DNA from: Adiantum capillus-veneris
Taxonomy: Eukaryota; Streptophyta; Polypodiopsida; Polypodiales; Pteridaceae
Assembly (NCBI GenBank): GCA_014529385.2
Contig: CM043962.1
Coordinates: 91,132,680 to 91,196,679, forward strand
Length of the DNA stretch: 64,000 nucleotides
Direction: 5' to 3'
Made by a program: the position numbers and the translations under genes
The notes under the pieces: generated by a model
What the model was told of the DNA's origin: nothing
The model's database searches: none
What the model saw: the letters and a program-made list of their open reading frames with translations, nothing else
Part shown: in pieces, positions 23,924 through 36,145 of the stretch
Layout: every line of letters starts with the position of its first letter
How positions within the stretch are numbered: the first letter of the stretch is position 1

Positions 23924-25425
23924 CTATGTATCTCTTCTACTGCTTCTATGCTTATGTGGCTGCTGTGTTTGCTTACCATACAGACAATGTTCACAGAATT
24001 CAAAATCATTAATGAAAAGCCAGGCAAATAACCAGAACGAGACAAGATTTCCATTCCCTTCTTGGACATATGTCCTAACCGGCTATGCCACAAAGAAACG
24101 TTCGGCTGCTCGGTTACATTGATTACATTTTTAGAGACATTTGATACATAAATCATGTAAAGTCCTCCAGACTTTACTCCATGTGCTACTGTCATAGAAC
24201 CCTTGGATATCTTCCACATGTTCTGTCCAAAAATGGTGACGTAGCCAGCATCATCAAGTAAACCTGTGCTGATCAAGCTCTTTGTAATTGTGGGAACATG
24301 TCTCACATTCTTCAGCGTGAAAGAAGAGCCATTCTGAAACTTCAATTGAACATCTCCAACACCTAAGATCTCACATGTCTGCCCATTGCCTAGCCGAACA
24401 TGATCTTTAGTGGTCACATAAGAGGTAAACCACTCCTTGTTTGGAGACACATGAAGTGATGCCCCTGAGTCTATAATCCAGTCACTCAGTGCATTTCCAT
24501 CAGATGCTGTAAGAAGAGCTGAGTCCATTGTATTCTTCAAGAAGTAGATGTCTCCTGACACTAGATTGTCATCCTCTGCAACAGTGTTTGTCACATTTAT
24601 TTCTTGAATCTTCACTAAGGACTTGTTCTTCTCACCATGGTCTTCATCTTTCTCTTTGCCTTTTTCTGCTTTCCATTCTCTGCAGTCTCTTTTCATGTGA
24701 CCCTTCTTGCCACAATGGTAGCATTCTATGTCACTCTTGCCTTTAGCACTGCGGGACTTGCTACGAGACTGATTCCTCTTTCCACCTTTGTACTTTTCTT
24801 TGGTCCTTCCCCTGACAACTAAGGCTGTTCCTTTGCCTTTGTCCATTGTCTTTCTATTGGTTTCTTCAGTAAGTAGACTTCCTTCTACACCTGCTATGTT
24901 CAAACCATCTGGAGGTGCAGAATTACTCAAAGCTGTGCGAAAAGTGTCCCAACTTTCCGGCAATGTGATCAACAGGAACATAGCTCTAACAGGTTCATCA
25001 AACTTGACACCTTGAGCTGACAACTGACTGTAGATTGTGTTGAATTCATTCAGATGATTGGACATAGGTGTCCCTTCTTTCATCTTCAAGTCAACAAGCT
25101 TCTTAAGCCAGTATACCTGTGAAGCTGCACTCCGCTTCTCATAAAGATCACTCAGCTTTAACCATGCTTGATAAGCCGACATCTCGTCTGCTACATTGAA
25201 GTAAATGCTTTCTGCCAAAGTCAGCATAATGGTAGAAAGTGCCAATTCATCCATTTTGCTCCATTCATCTTCGTCCATATCTTTTGGTTTTATCCCCTTG
25301 AGATTTATAGGTTTTATCTGCTTCTTTTGTACCAACACGTGCCAAATCTGCTTCTTCCACGATGGGAAATTGGTTCCATCCAGCTTCTTGATATTGTAAA
25401 GAGCAGTGTCTTGTGATCCAGCCAT
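23872..25425 (-). pseudogene. Copia B gag, protease and integrase zinc finger
   Basis: The open frame starts at ATG 25425 (MAGSQDTALYN). It carries a gag capsid-like region (LDGTNFPSWKKQI near residues 15-27), the CCHC knuckle CYHCGKKGHMKRDC (near 236), protease WIIDSGASLHVSP (near 317) and the integrase finger start HSRLGHM. Compared with Copia A, CATTTAATG has become CATTAATG near 24010; this one-base loss moves translation out of frame after LPGFS, ending at 23872. The correct frame then meets TAG at 23924-23926, where Copia A has CAA. Upstream 25426-25922 is the untranslated leader. Confidence 0.92.
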
Positions 25426-25908
25426 AGCTACGCTTCACAGTGGTTTACTTTCCTGGGAAAAATTTGGCAGAGTTTCCCCTATAAACTGACCTCTGAACCA
25501 ATATCAACCTGATGAACTAGTGGATGTTGCCTACAGTCTGTGTGTAGATGCACCCGTGTCGTATGTGACATGCCTCCAAGAACTGTGAGCCGTCCTTCGA
25601 TGTGTAGACAGCCACAAATCAATACTCTGGGAGTGTCGATATCCTCAGCACCTGCAGTCTTAGGCAGAAAACCCCAAATTTGCAGAGTCGGATCTTCACC
25701 CGCCGAGACCACGTAGTCGAAAATGGCCTGCGCAGACCTTTGTCGAAGCCGAACGGTGGCCGAGATGACCTCAGAATGAAATTCTGAGAACACCAAGCCC
25801 TTCGGGCCATCCCACAGGATTTGGGGCCGTGTCTTCCCTGTCGAATTTCACTCCAATCTGAGCTGGTGACTCTAGCCTCCTGCAGTGCTACCCCGAGCCT
25901 CGATCTGA

Positions 25909-25920
25909 GCTCTGATACGA
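25909..25920 (-). other. Primer-binding site of Copia B
   Basis: TCGTATCAGAGC on the minus strand just after the 5' LTR, one mismatch from the TGGTATCAGAGC of Copia A. Confidence 0.8.
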
Positions 25921-25922
25921 GT

Positions 25923-26116
25923 TGAAGGAGTACGAGCGAAAGTGCGACGCGAGAGAGAGAGTGCGAGAAGAAGAGCATGACGATATGGTGAACTCGCTCT
26001 ACTGTAATGTGTAGAGCATAGTTAGTTCTTATTAGGTTTTTACAAAAGAATATGTGTACATACCTGGCGGCCCGCCCACTTACCTGGGCGACCACATTGG
26101 GCTTTATACCCCAACA
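25923..26116 (-). repeat. 5' LTR of Copia B
   Basis: 194 bp; differs from the 3' LTR by about six substitutions and a 2-bp GA insertion. Confidence 0.92.
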
Positions 26117-26441
26117 ATTAGGAAGTAGGATTGTATTCATATTTTTTCCTTTTTGGTTTTTTATAAAGACAAATAAGTTCTATTTTCGATAGGAAGATGA
26201 GAAGAGGGTATATCCCCACAAGACTAACATCCCACGGGAATCATTTCCAATAGACTAAGGCTGAATAAGCACTTACGGAACTAAACACTTCGAGAAGAAC
26301 CTTCATGGTCCAACTAGGGTGAATGAGTGCCCACAAATGTTGCCACTCATAAAACCCCCTTACCACTCTCTCATGGGCTATTGCTTCATCACCTCCTTTA
26401 CCACTCTTAATCGATTCTCTACATATCCTCATCACCTGAAG

Positions 26442-26442
<1 letters not shown>

Positions 26443-26525
<83 letters not shown>
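26443..26525. repeat. (CA)n microsatellite
   Basis: About 41 CA units, the longest CA tract in the window. Confidence 0.95.
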
Positions 26526-26528
<3 letters not shown>

Positions 26529-26838
26529 TAGAGTGCTACCCGGCTCTCAATAACAACCACATCACGTGCATGTGACTACCAATGACAACCCCACACCATC
26601 ATAGAGCCATCAACAATTCCTAGATTCCAATAATATCCCTCCCATGCTACTGATGTCGTCTTCCACAAATCATTTACACACCCTTTGCACCCATTGCATC
26701 TCTCTCATTGGTAGGTATCACAACATCCTCCCCACCCACTCATGCCAACCTTCCACCTCCATTCCTCATATTGCAACTAGGCACAACACAACTCTCCTAT
26801 GCATGGACTTCAATGCCCCCAAAAAAAGGGGGGGGGGG

Positions 26839-26842
<4 letters not shown>

Positions 26843-26922
<80 letters not shown>

Positions 26923-26926
26923 AGAG
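26843..26926. repeat. (GA)n microsatellite with G-run
   Basis: About 41 GA units preceded by a run of A and a run of about 12 G (26821-26842). Confidence 0.95.
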
Positions 26927-28255
26927 ACGCATGTATTGCATGCCATCCACTCATGTAGATGGTGCCCTCACAAAATTCAGGTGGTGGTCATACTTTTTTC
27001 TACTAGCGTTCATCCCAACTTGCTAGACACCGATCATACTGACCGCATTAAACTTATCTATTCTTTTGAAGGTTATAGTGATACTCCTCTCCCAATGTTT
27101 CCCTCTTCTCGATGAGCTTCACATTGGAAATGGATCGAATCTGAGGGCTTCCATGGCTATGAAGGCATTGTGAGTTGGACACATAGAGCTCACGTATCAA
27201 GGTGGCAAGGGGATGAACTCCACAAGCAACAAGAGGCGAGAGATTGGGCTTTGTGTGTGCTCAAAGAGAGTGAGAAGTGACTGCTCAGTTTAAGGTAGAT
27301 TGATGGCAGCTCACTATTTTGCTCATAGCTTGAGTTACAAAACTTGAATTCAAAAGTTCTTTTCTCGAAATGTAGATGTTTTTGAGCTCTATGGATTTGT
27401 AGAAGAGCTCATTAGCTAGTTTGGAGTGCATGTATATCTCAAATCAAAAACACAATTATTTTTTTCTTCGGATAGATTGTGCCTTTGAGTTGGAGAGAGA
27501 GAAAGAGATAGCTTCTCCCCAAGTTCAACATTTAAGACCTTGAGAACATGCACACACTCTCGGCATTCATAAGTTCTTTCTCTCGGTATTGGATACACAC
27601 ACATGCACTCTGATTTTTGACATCAACAATCCATTTTCTTGGCTTGTGATATCGACTTCTCCTCCTCGACATCTACATGAATGGATGAGGTGTCTCTTTC
27701 ATAGAGGAATGACACCCGACATTGGCATCGACTTTGACGACATCAACTACAGTTTTTCACATGATCTCTGGCATTGTAGAGAGTGACACAATGAGATCGG
27801 TTATAGATTACTGTAAGCAATTGTCTCATGCATTTTTGAGAGCATATTTAGATTGCCATATGCTTTTGTCATTGATGTATGTTCTCTGTGGTATTGTCTA
27901 TGCATAGTCGTTGATGGCTTCTCAGAGAAAACTCTCAAACATAGTTTTGCATGCATAGGGGTAGTCACAGGTTCTCTTGACATAGGAGATATATGAGTAT
28001 ATTTGGCAGTGAATTCCATCACAGCTCTAGTGGAAGTTTTGGATGCATATGGTTTATGTGTGACTTGCACTTGAGAGTGCTTGTGCTCTATTGAGAGTGT
28101 TTTACTCTCCGTAGGGGATTGGTTTTGTGCTTTTGCTTGCATACTCATTGGTGCTTGTTTGAGCGTATGTCCTCCAGTTTTGCAATGATAATTTCGCATT
28201 TTGAATGTTTTTTTTTTTGCAGATACAGCCAGTGTACAACAGGCAGTCCTGACCA
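26927..28255. other. Non-coding stretch
   Basis: No recognisable gene on either strand. Scattered short TG/AC and GA-rich runs. A 151-residue minus-strand frame (27801-28256) has no known motif. Confidence 0.4.
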
Positions 28256-28774
28256 TTTCTGAGACTTGACTAAGAAGAGCCCATTGTGAAACTGTGGCTA
28301 GTCATTTATGCATAACTTTTTGTGAGGGTCGTTGCTGATGTCTTTTGAAGCCGAGTACTAGGGGTCGGGTTACCCAATGTGAGGTGGATTAGGTTTTTGG
28401 AGATCCCCACTCGTGGCCTCACCATAGGATATATATAGTTGGGTATAGATGCTTCGATGCCAAGTTATTGACACTTTCTTTGAGCAATATAAGCCAGTGT
28501 TTATGCCCAATAAACAATCTTTGTTGGTTTATGCATTGTTTTTGCTCAGTTTTTCTTGAGATTGTGATCTCCGTACAGAGGAGACTCTGCTTGATTTTTC
28601 CCACAAGTCCTCTCGTTTGCCTATAGCACTCTTTTGCATTGATATTGCAGTGATTTGTTGAGTTTCTAGTTGATATTTTTATTTTGTGCAAAGGAGACTC
28701 TGCCAAAATTTTCACAAAATTTTGCCATAATTCTAGTCTCACTCTCTTGCATTTTCTCTTGTCAGTCATGGGCC
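28256..28774 (+). other. Possible leader or LTR relic before a Copia gag remnant
   Basis: A TATA-like ATATATATAG (28429-28438) and two GGAGACTCTGC repeats (near 28580 and 28687) precede the gag remnant. This could be LTR or untranslated leader. No primer site was seen. Confidence 0.35.
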
Positions 28775-29117
28775 ATGGCTGAAACTTGTGAAGAAGAATA
28801 GTTTTATATTAAGAAGTTTGATGCCACAAACTTCATGATATGGAAGCAACATATGCTTGATGTCTTGGTCAATAAGGGCCTTGTAATGCTATTAAAAGAG
28901 AATAAAAGAGAGTTTACACTGATGATCAATGAGAAGAGCTTGATACTTATGCTATGGCGACCATTCTCTTGCACCTTTCTTTATGATTATGGACAAGACT
29001 ACTGCAAAGGAATTACGGGAGTCATTATGCTCAGCGTGGGATTGCAAGAGTGCCACGAATAAAACTTTTCTCATGAAAGAGATCATAGTTTGAATATGAA
29101 AGAGGGCAGTAGTGTTG
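28775..29117 (+). pseudogene. Copia gag remnant
   Basis: Starts at ATG 28775 (MAETCEEE, then a TAG). It continues as KKFDATNFMIWKQHMLDVLV, the N-terminal gag signature of plant Copia elements. After a frameshift near 28975 it reads MDKTTAKELRESLCSAWD and NKTFLMKEI in another frame, again typical gag. At least one nonsense codon and two frame changes. No protease or later domain follows, so only the front of the element survives. Confidence 0.75.
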
Positions 29118-30039
29118 GAATGAGCTGGTCTCTTCAGACAACTAATCCAAGTTGGGTTAAGATTTAGCTAAGTTAATTCAAAGAGGCAGAATCCAAAAAA
29201 TAGATTAGACAAAGACATTGAGATGGGAATAGTAGCAAAAATGGAAATGACGCATATACTAGAACCAAAACTAGAACTAGATTATATCTAGATCAGTCCA
29301 ACTGGAACAAATTATAGTATGATCCCAAAGTTTTTAAAAAAAAGAGAACCTACCATATGCACAATGGATATGTGCTTGATTTTGGGATAAGCAGTCTTTT
29401 CCTAAAATTCCATCATAGATCGTTGCTTGCAATCCACAAAAGTAGAATGAGATGGGGGTCCTCTGAGTTCAACTTCCACCTCCCCAATCGAGTATTGACA
29501 GAGAATGTTTTTCCTATTTTCTAGTTCCACTACTAATATCTTGATCAGCTACTAAACTAACCCTAGCTTCCTCAAGCATTTTGGAAGAGAGAAAATAGTA
29601 TGTACTACCACAATCTATATGTAACTCAAACTTTACACCTTGTGGTTTTGCAGTGGTTTGGATGACAACATATTGTTATCGAGCTCTAGGGTTGTAGCTC
29701 TTTTATCTTTCTTGTTTATTAAAAGTTGGTTCTTTCATGGTTGCATAAGCTCTTTCTCCTCTTCCTCTTCCTCTACCATGTCCTCCATTTATACCACTTC
29801 TTTAATTGTTTGCTTGATTTATTTGAAGTTCAGGGATGGCTTTTTGGCAAATCCAAGGTTTTTTCTTCTAAATATTTGTTTCTAAAATGTTCCATTTCAT
29901 TGTACCCATAACATCTGATGTTGGCAAAAGTATGCCCTAAATTTTCCGTGATAGTTACACGACATCGTTGATTTTTTTATATCAAAAGTTCTCCTGGCTC
30001 TACCTTTAATGTTGTTGAAGTTATTGTAGTTTCTTGTAG
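29118..30039. other. Intergenic stretch
   Basis: Nothing recognised. A plus-strand frame at 29640-29885 is serine- and phenylalanine-rich without a domain. Confidence 0.45.
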
Positions 30040-30560
30040 CGTGGCCCTATGTTGCAAGAGGTTTGGCCTTGAGTAAGGCATCTTGAATCAAGGTTGTATT
30101 CATGGATTCAAGGTGCACACTCAATGGCCTATTTAGGCCTTGACAGAAGTGAGCCATTGTCATCTGGGGTGCATAGCACCGTAAACATACATACTTTGTG
30201 TAATGCTTCGCTAGAGTAAGTCTTAATTGACGTAGGGTGAAAAACTTGTTCATCTTTATGGCTTAATGTGAAGGGGGGAGATAGCGCTCTTTTATTGCTT
30301 GCTTCATCTTCTTACAAGATGGTCTACTTGTTGGATTGTTTCTACAATGTTGTTTCCAAAGGTTGGTATCCCTGGTGAATAAAAAATGCCTAGCAGCATA
30401 GCTTGACTTTCTTGGGCAATGCTTGTTGCCAAAAAGTAGTCCTCCATGCTGGCAAGACAAGTTTTGATGTCATGCTTTAAGTTGGGACCCTCTCCCTTAA
30501 AGGTTGGGAGTTGGACTTGTTTTAACAAAAGTTTCTTTTCTTGTGTAACCATATATAGGC
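30040..30560 (-). pseudogene. Ty3/Gypsy gag remnant
   Basis: Minus-strand translation in two or three frames gives LPTFKGEGPNLKHDIKTCLA, then MEDYFLATSIAQESQAML (near 30400-30520), and further on FFTLRQLRLTLAKHYTKYVC and FCQGLNRPLSVHLESMNTTL (near 30060-30250). These match the order of the retrotransposon gag domain of Gypsy elements (GE...MEDYF...LRQ...F..GL). Frame changes near 30300 and 30260 show decay. No zinc knuckle or pol was seen beside it, so this is an isolated fragment. Unrelated by eye to the large Gypsy at the right of the window. Confidence 0.65.
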
Positions 30561-31309
30561 TATTTGTGCTACATTTAACCTGGGGTTGATAATGAAGTTT
30601 TAGTGTTGTGTGGTGGTTTTGTTTACTTATGGTCTCACAACCTTTCATGCTTTCAAAAATAGAACTTAAGTGAAGACAATGATTCAAGTGGTAGTCATAA
30701 CAGCTTAATTCAAATGTACATGGAATAAAATATCCATGAAAACAATAGTATATATAAAACTTGATACAATCCATGAAAATCCTTCGATACACAAGGGTAA
30801 CAACAATCCTATAGTAAAAATCTGTAGACTATGCGTGGGTAAGACATAGGAACCAAACATACATCTTGTGACTCCCTAAAGCTCGCGGCTACACGCATGG
30901 TTTAGTTCTACTTGGGTAGATAACTTTGGATGCCTGATCAAATATCCACTGATTTTGTGACTTGTACACCATCCACATTAATGGTTGCATATGATCTCTT
31001 GGTTCCAATAAAAAAACTATTCAATAACTCTAAGTACTTTAGCCCACTTGAGTTTCTTGAAATTCTATGTAAAACATCCTAACTTTCCCGTATCAATGAG
31101 GAAGACACCACTAGAACCTGAACAACCGATCTCCCATCCTCTCTACATCATTGAGGGGGGAGGATAAAACACCTTGTCTAGCAACTTCGTCATGGTTTTA
31201 CGAAGTTTATAGTATCGAGATCTACATGCAAGCTCAAACATAATGTTGAACACCATAAACATGTGCTAGGCTTGATGGATATCTTTCTACATTGATGAAG
31301 AATTGTATT
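30561..31309. other. Intergenic stretch
   Basis: Nothing recognised. Confidence 0.45.
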
Positions 31310-31346
31310 TTTTTTCTTTTTCTTTTTCTTTTTCTTTTTCTTTTTA
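31310..31346. repeat. (CTTTTT)n microsatellite
   Basis: Five to six CTTTTT units. Confidence 0.9.
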
Positions 31347-31411
31347 GCATACACCACAGTGTAATCTCACAATAACTTAGTTTAATCATATACTTTAAAA
31401 AAAAATTAGGT

Positions 31412-32340
31412 GTTGGGATCCTTGACAATTGAGAGGAAAAAAAACGTAAAAGAACTAAAACAATTTCAGTCTCATGACCTCTACAAAGAGATCAAGGAAT
31501 CCTCTTCTAATGCTTTTTCCTCTCTAGGTATGTGAGAGGACATCTCTTGACGGATTCCTCTTCCAATAGGGAATCCTACTAAACATTTATGCGAAAAGAA
31601 TGGATAGTTACCCGACTAATTGTCACTACAGTGGTAGGAACAAAACCAATAGACTTAGTTGTTGGTCTAGTTTTAGTTGAAGCTACATCTTTGATTCTAA
31701 CTTTTTGATTTTCCACCTCTTTGATAGGTTTCATGTGCATCTTTGATTAATTGAAGATAAAATTTTAGCTCCAAATTACACATCAAGATTCGGGATGCTA
31801 GAGACTTGTATTCTGTTTGCATATCCTGCTCTCACTTCCTTCTATCTTCCATCTGAATAGAATCTTGGTAGTTGATTGGTTCTTCGCAGTCAGTGTGACC
31901 CATAGATAGTCTAACCCTGGCTGAAATGCTCATGTGCATGAGAGACTCTTGTAGATCTTCTCACTAGCTGATTGTTGGAATCGTCCATGACCGACAACAT
32001 TAGTCGATTCTTATTTACCACCCCGCACTCATTAATGATCTTTTGATTTTCTAATTACTACCATTCTTTTGACACATAAAATAATGGTTCATTTCAAATT
32101 TCCCTAGGAGAGTTTCTTTAAAACAATCCTTGCAAACAATATTGCAAACATTCTTAAGCAAACAGATATCTTTAGATTTAAGATAAGATATTGTCAATAA
32201 AACAAATGTGACCATTACATAACCTGTCTCAAGATCACCTATATTGGGGGTGCAATCCGGCACCCATTCCTTTATTCAAAAATTGAGTTGAAAAAATACA
32301 TCACCCAAAAGTTCGGGCATCCATACACCCTAACCAATTG
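31412..32340. repeat. Diverged direct repeat, copy 1
   Basis: Starts TTGGGATCCTTGACAATTGA and includes GAATGGATAGTTACCCGACTAA, TACCACCCCGCACTCATTAA and the GGCACCCATTCC end region. The same blocks recur in order at 32868-33545. Identity is low and gapped. The pair could be old LTRs or a dispersed repeat. Confidence 0.5.
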
Positions 32341-32867
32341 CCCATACAACCGGGTGGCTTCCTCAGGATTAAAAATGGTATCTTGGCTCATCATCCATGG
32401 GGGTGGCTGAATTAACAGTGGCCACATAACCACACATCACTCTTCACTTGTAGAGAAAATATAAAAAAACACGAGGTGGTTTTGGAACAAGTTGTTTTAA
32501 GGATGATCAAAGAATTTCTTCTTAGCTCATTCAGAGTGTCCAAAGCATTTTTTTTCCTAATTTCTCAATCAAGTATAGGATGTTTTTTGGCAATTAAAAT
32601 TCAGTTTTTCAAATAATTTTTCTAAGGTATTTATTATTATGTAATGGATTTATTTTATTTTTTTGATGTATTTATCTATTATATAACGAATGTAGATTGT
32701 ACTGTTATAACTTTAAAGAATTAAGACTAAATGTAGGATTCTAAAAACTAAAGACCCACCTACAAGTTATGCGAGACTAGGATTTATTGTGTCTTTAGTG
32801 CACAAATTCTCTCATCAACAAGAAGACTACTTTGAGTGAGAGGTCCCCAACCAACCAATACCAAAAT
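32341..32867. other. AT-rich spacer between diverged direct repeats
   Basis: Nothing recognised; no primer site or polypurine tract found. Confidence 0.4.
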
Positions 32868-33545
32868 TGGGATGGGGTCCTTGACAGGTCTCTAGGCCTA
32901 TTAAAAATTCAGAGTCTCTAAGTAATAAGGGTCCAAGTACTAGGTCTATAGCCCTAGAAGAAGACCTAGTCTTGTCTCACAATGGAAATGGGAGAACATC
33001 TTAAAAGTTCAAAACTGTTTCGGCTATATAACCTCCACAAATTGAGCTAAGGTATTCTCAACCAACAATTTTCCCCCTTAATAGATGTGAGGACACAGCC
33101 ACTGGTGAACTCCTTGATCTTCAGAGTGGAGAAGTTTTCTAAATGTTTTTAGTGCACAGGGATGGATAGTTACTTGACTAATCAGGTCCACCCGTCCATG
33201 ATTGACAAATTTAGTCAATCCCCACATACCACCCCGCACTCACACATGATTCTTTTGTTTTATAATTACTAACACATTTGTTTTAACATTTAAAGTAATG
33301 GTTTTCTTTTTAGATTTTCCATATAGTAATTCGTTACGACAAGTCATGAAAAAACAACATTAGAAACAGTCTTTCAAAAAACAAACATCTTCAGACTTAA
33401 GACAATGGTACGATCACTTATAATATTTATTGACAACCTTGACACGTACTCCACTTATCCCAAGCACACCTATACATGGGTGAAACAACATCACCCTTCC
33501 TTATTTATAATCCGGGTGGACACCCATCACCCAAAGTTCGATGCA
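32868..33545. repeat. Diverged direct repeat, copy 2
   Basis: Contains TTGGGATGGGGTCCTTGACA, GGATGGATAGTTACTTGACTAA, TACCACCCCGCACTCACACA and ACACCCATCACCCAAAG in the same order as copy 1. Confidence 0.5.
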
Positions 33546-34440
33546 CTGTTGGACGGATACGCCGCGGCGGACGTCAGCACAGCGAGAACTCACCTAACAA
33601 TATTTGTCAGCTGTAACATTTAATGGCCTAATAACTTATGTGTAGCAGAAATTAGCATGAACATAGTGGGCATTTCATTAGAATAGATTCCTAATGAGAA
33701 TTACAAGAGTGCTTGGGTGGAGAGAGCAACAAAAAGCATAACACCTAGTTAGATAGCAGCGACAATACTTTCAAAAGAGAGAGAAATTAAGCTATTGACA
33801 ACAATTGAGGACCGGATTTTCATGGAGCCGGTCCCCCCTCCAAAAGGCTTTGTATTATGGTTTCTCCCATCAAGAAAGACATTGTACAATACAATTCTTT
33901 GTGTTCCTTCAAAACTAGCTAGTGCAATGAAGATGGAAACTTCATGCACTAAGCAAAACACTTAACAAACACAACTTGAATTATCCCCGTTCTCAGACCC
34001 AAGACCTCACACACCTTCGAAGATGGTGAGAGCTAGCAGGGTATGAGAGTAGATTGAGAGGAAGAAGGAGTATCTTACGAGAAAGATGTACATCTCCTCA
34101 CATAATCACTCATATGTAGCATAGCTTGGCTTAGTAATTATCTTGGTAGAGGAGATGAGCATGCATTGAATCTTGGCTCTTGGTTGGATTTGCATCCACA
34201 TGCCAAGAGAGTGTTGATGTAGGCTTCTATCTCACAAGCTTGGAGTAGGTGATGAGTTCTCCATTAAAGCTTGGGAAGAGATAGTCTTCTCTTTCTTCAC
34301 ACATGAGCTTGTGTGAGTGTGTGTGTGTGATAATGCCTTGCAAAAATCAGCCCTCTCTCTCTCTCTTGGGCGAGCCCTCTTGCTAATTGCTCTTGCTGAA
34401 GCCTCATTGGCCCTCCCCAAGTCAAGCCAATTACAATTAA
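33546..34440. other. Intergenic stretch
   Basis: No supported gene. Short TG repeat near 34311-34328. Confidence 0.4.
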
Positions 34441-34800
34441 GCAGCATAAGTGATAGCCTTCTAACATGTGTCCCCCTTTCCCCTTTTGTGAGAGCTTTAG
34501 GTAATTAAATAATTAAACTAAACTCTCATTGGACCCCTTTGTCTCCTGGCCAATAGGAATCAGGCAAGCCATAGGGCTCCTGAATGCTCATTGGACCCCT
34601 TGGGAGACTGCCCAATAGTCTTCTAGGAGACTTAATTCTCATTGGTTTCTTTTATTAAATGTTTTTAAATTAATTAAACTAGATTTACTCTAGCTTAATT
34701 ATCATTGGTCCACTTCAAGGGTCATCCAATAGAAATTGGGCACACCTTGTGGGCATCTGGCCTAGGGAGCTGACATGTGTCCCTCATTCCCTTTGTGTAA
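34441..34800. promoter_or_regulatory. Cluster of ATTGG/CCAAT motifs
   Basis: CTCATTGGACCCCTT occurs at about 34527 and 34589, each followed by an inverted CCAATAG. Similar CATTGG/CCAAT pairs lie near 34640 and 34704-34735. ACATGTGTCCC...TTCCC...TTTGTG flanks occur at about 34464 and 34771. It looks like short tandem duplications and may be a former promoter or only a repeat. Confidence 0.3.
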
Positions 34801-35179
34801 AGGGAGCCTGTGTGTGTGTGTGTGTGTGGCTTTCTCTCTCATCCCCTACCTTTAGGGCTCGCCTCCTCCCATGTAGGGATGTTCAAAGACTTTTAGGGCA
34901 CACACAAAGCATCCAATTTTCCCTAGGGTTGACCTTTGGACACAACCTTTGAATTTTGGAACCTTAGCATTTTGGAAGTCTTAATGGGCTAAACCTTAGG
35001 GTCTTTTTAGCCCATTGTTGCACATGGCTCTTTTGCAGATGGCCCCCCCTTTGGATCCCTACTGTGGCTGGTCTGCTAGCTTAACCAATATTCTAGCTTT
35101 TTCTCCCCTGGCCTTCCCCACATTAAATGATCAGTTTAATATGAGAAAATCATTTAGGAGAATTAGATATTGATTATTA

Positions 35180-36019
35180 TGACAGTCAGCTAAGGACGAA
35201 GATCGACCCGCAGGTGCATGGAAGCAAGCATAGAGTGTCAACCTACACTCGACCAACTCCTAACTAATTCCTACAGAGGTATCTACCCAATGTCTAAGTC
35301 ACAGCCTTCAAGAGTGCATAAGAGGAAACTTCCTACAACGCTTTCTAGAGCTGAATACCCATCAAACAATCTCGAAACACCATAGAACTTGAAAGAGACC
35401 CTACTAACACCAATAGGTCGCTCTCTCGGTGCAAAATCACGTAGGATGTCTGGCCGAAATTTGCAGGTCTTCGTTTCCGAAATCTAAAGTGCCTAATGTG
35501 TAGCTCTACTCAATGCGAACGCGTGGATATGCTGCAATGCAAAATCGGACAACATATGCTCACCGAGTCACCAGATGAAGCTCGTAGATGGAGCTCGCAA
35601 AACCAGACCGTACGCACGCAATGTAGGTATTGGCGCGTAGCTCTCGTTGGGGGCAACACGCTTCACTTCTTCACACTCGATTCCGACCACCGGTGTGCAT
35701 GTAGCATCAAGATGAAGCTCTCACTCGCTCTCGTACACAGTACGCTCACTCACAGACTTCAAACTTTTTTTAAAAATGACAAAAAGATTCTTCATTAAGG
35801 TCAAAAAGTGGTATAAATACCTTACAATTCTCAAACCCTAATGTTCCATTTTAACCATCTACTCAATCTAAATGTCAAAACTGGGATACAATCTGGAAAC
35901 TTCTGTAAGCCCCAATATTTACAAGGTGAAATGTCGGGTTTTCTCAATAAATGAATAATTACAAAAAATAATAATCTGCCAAGCAGTCATTTTCCGTAGG
36001 GCGTGTCCAGCTTCTAACA
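35180..36019 (-). repeat. 3' LTR of the large Gypsy element (left end uncertain)
   Basis: On the minus strand TGTTAGAAGCTGGACACG starts at 36019, directly after a purine tract. A TATA-like GGTATTTATACC lies near 35815. The left end is not resolved; a TG at 35180 is one candidate. The copy contains ACGTAGGATGTC at 35439-35450, half of the palindrome repeated at 51344-52220. Confidence 0.55.
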
Positions 36020-36033
36020 CTCCCCCCCTACTT
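36020..36033 (-). other. Polypurine tract of the large Gypsy element
   Basis: AAGTAGGGGGGGAG on the minus strand, abutting the TGTTAG start of the LTR and 37 bases after the stop codon of the extra ORF. Confidence 0.7.
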
Positions 36034-36070
36034 GCTCATGTCATCCCCGACATGGCTGTGAGCTGCTTCT

Positions 36071-36145
36071 TCATCTTAGGCTTTCTCTCATCTTGAGCAG
36101 CGACTCATATCTTGCATGTTGAGCCAGTAGTGTCGGGCCGTATAT
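36071..36145 (-). pseudogene. Extra ORF, C-terminal end (after Copia C insertion)
   Basis: If one copy of the target duplication (ATATA/ATATT) is removed, the minus-strand frame that ends in TISTDI before Copia C continues here as YGPTLLAQHARYESLLKMRE and stops with TGA at 36071-36073. The exact frame restoration across the insertion supports that this is the same gene. It is followed by the polypurine tract and LTR. Confidence 0.8.

Larger units (their letters stand above)
21168..26116 (-). mobile_element. Copia B: full-length Tnt1-type LTR retrotransposon, inactive
   Basis: 4,949 bp with LTRs at 25923-26116 (5') and 21168-21359 (3'), and a perfect 5-bp target duplication ATTAG (21163-21167 and 26117-26121). 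It has the full gag, protease, integrase, reverse transcriptase and RNase H order on the minus strand. It belongs to the same family as Copia A (71-3526), which is a deleted and rearranged relative. Three lesions make it inactive: a one-base deletion near 24010, an in-frame TAG at 23924-23926, and YVDG instead of YVDD in reverse transcriptase. LTRs differ by about six substitutions and one 2-bp indel, roughly 3%. Confidence 0.95.

Noticed and set aside
24528-25416. Plus-strand frames of 60-82 codons across Copia B gag
   Set aside because: Antisense shadows of the gag frame; the same shadows occur in Copia A at 647-1134.
26708-27115. 135-codon plus-strand frame
   Set aside because: Centre is a (GA)n repeat read as RERERE; flanks show no motif.
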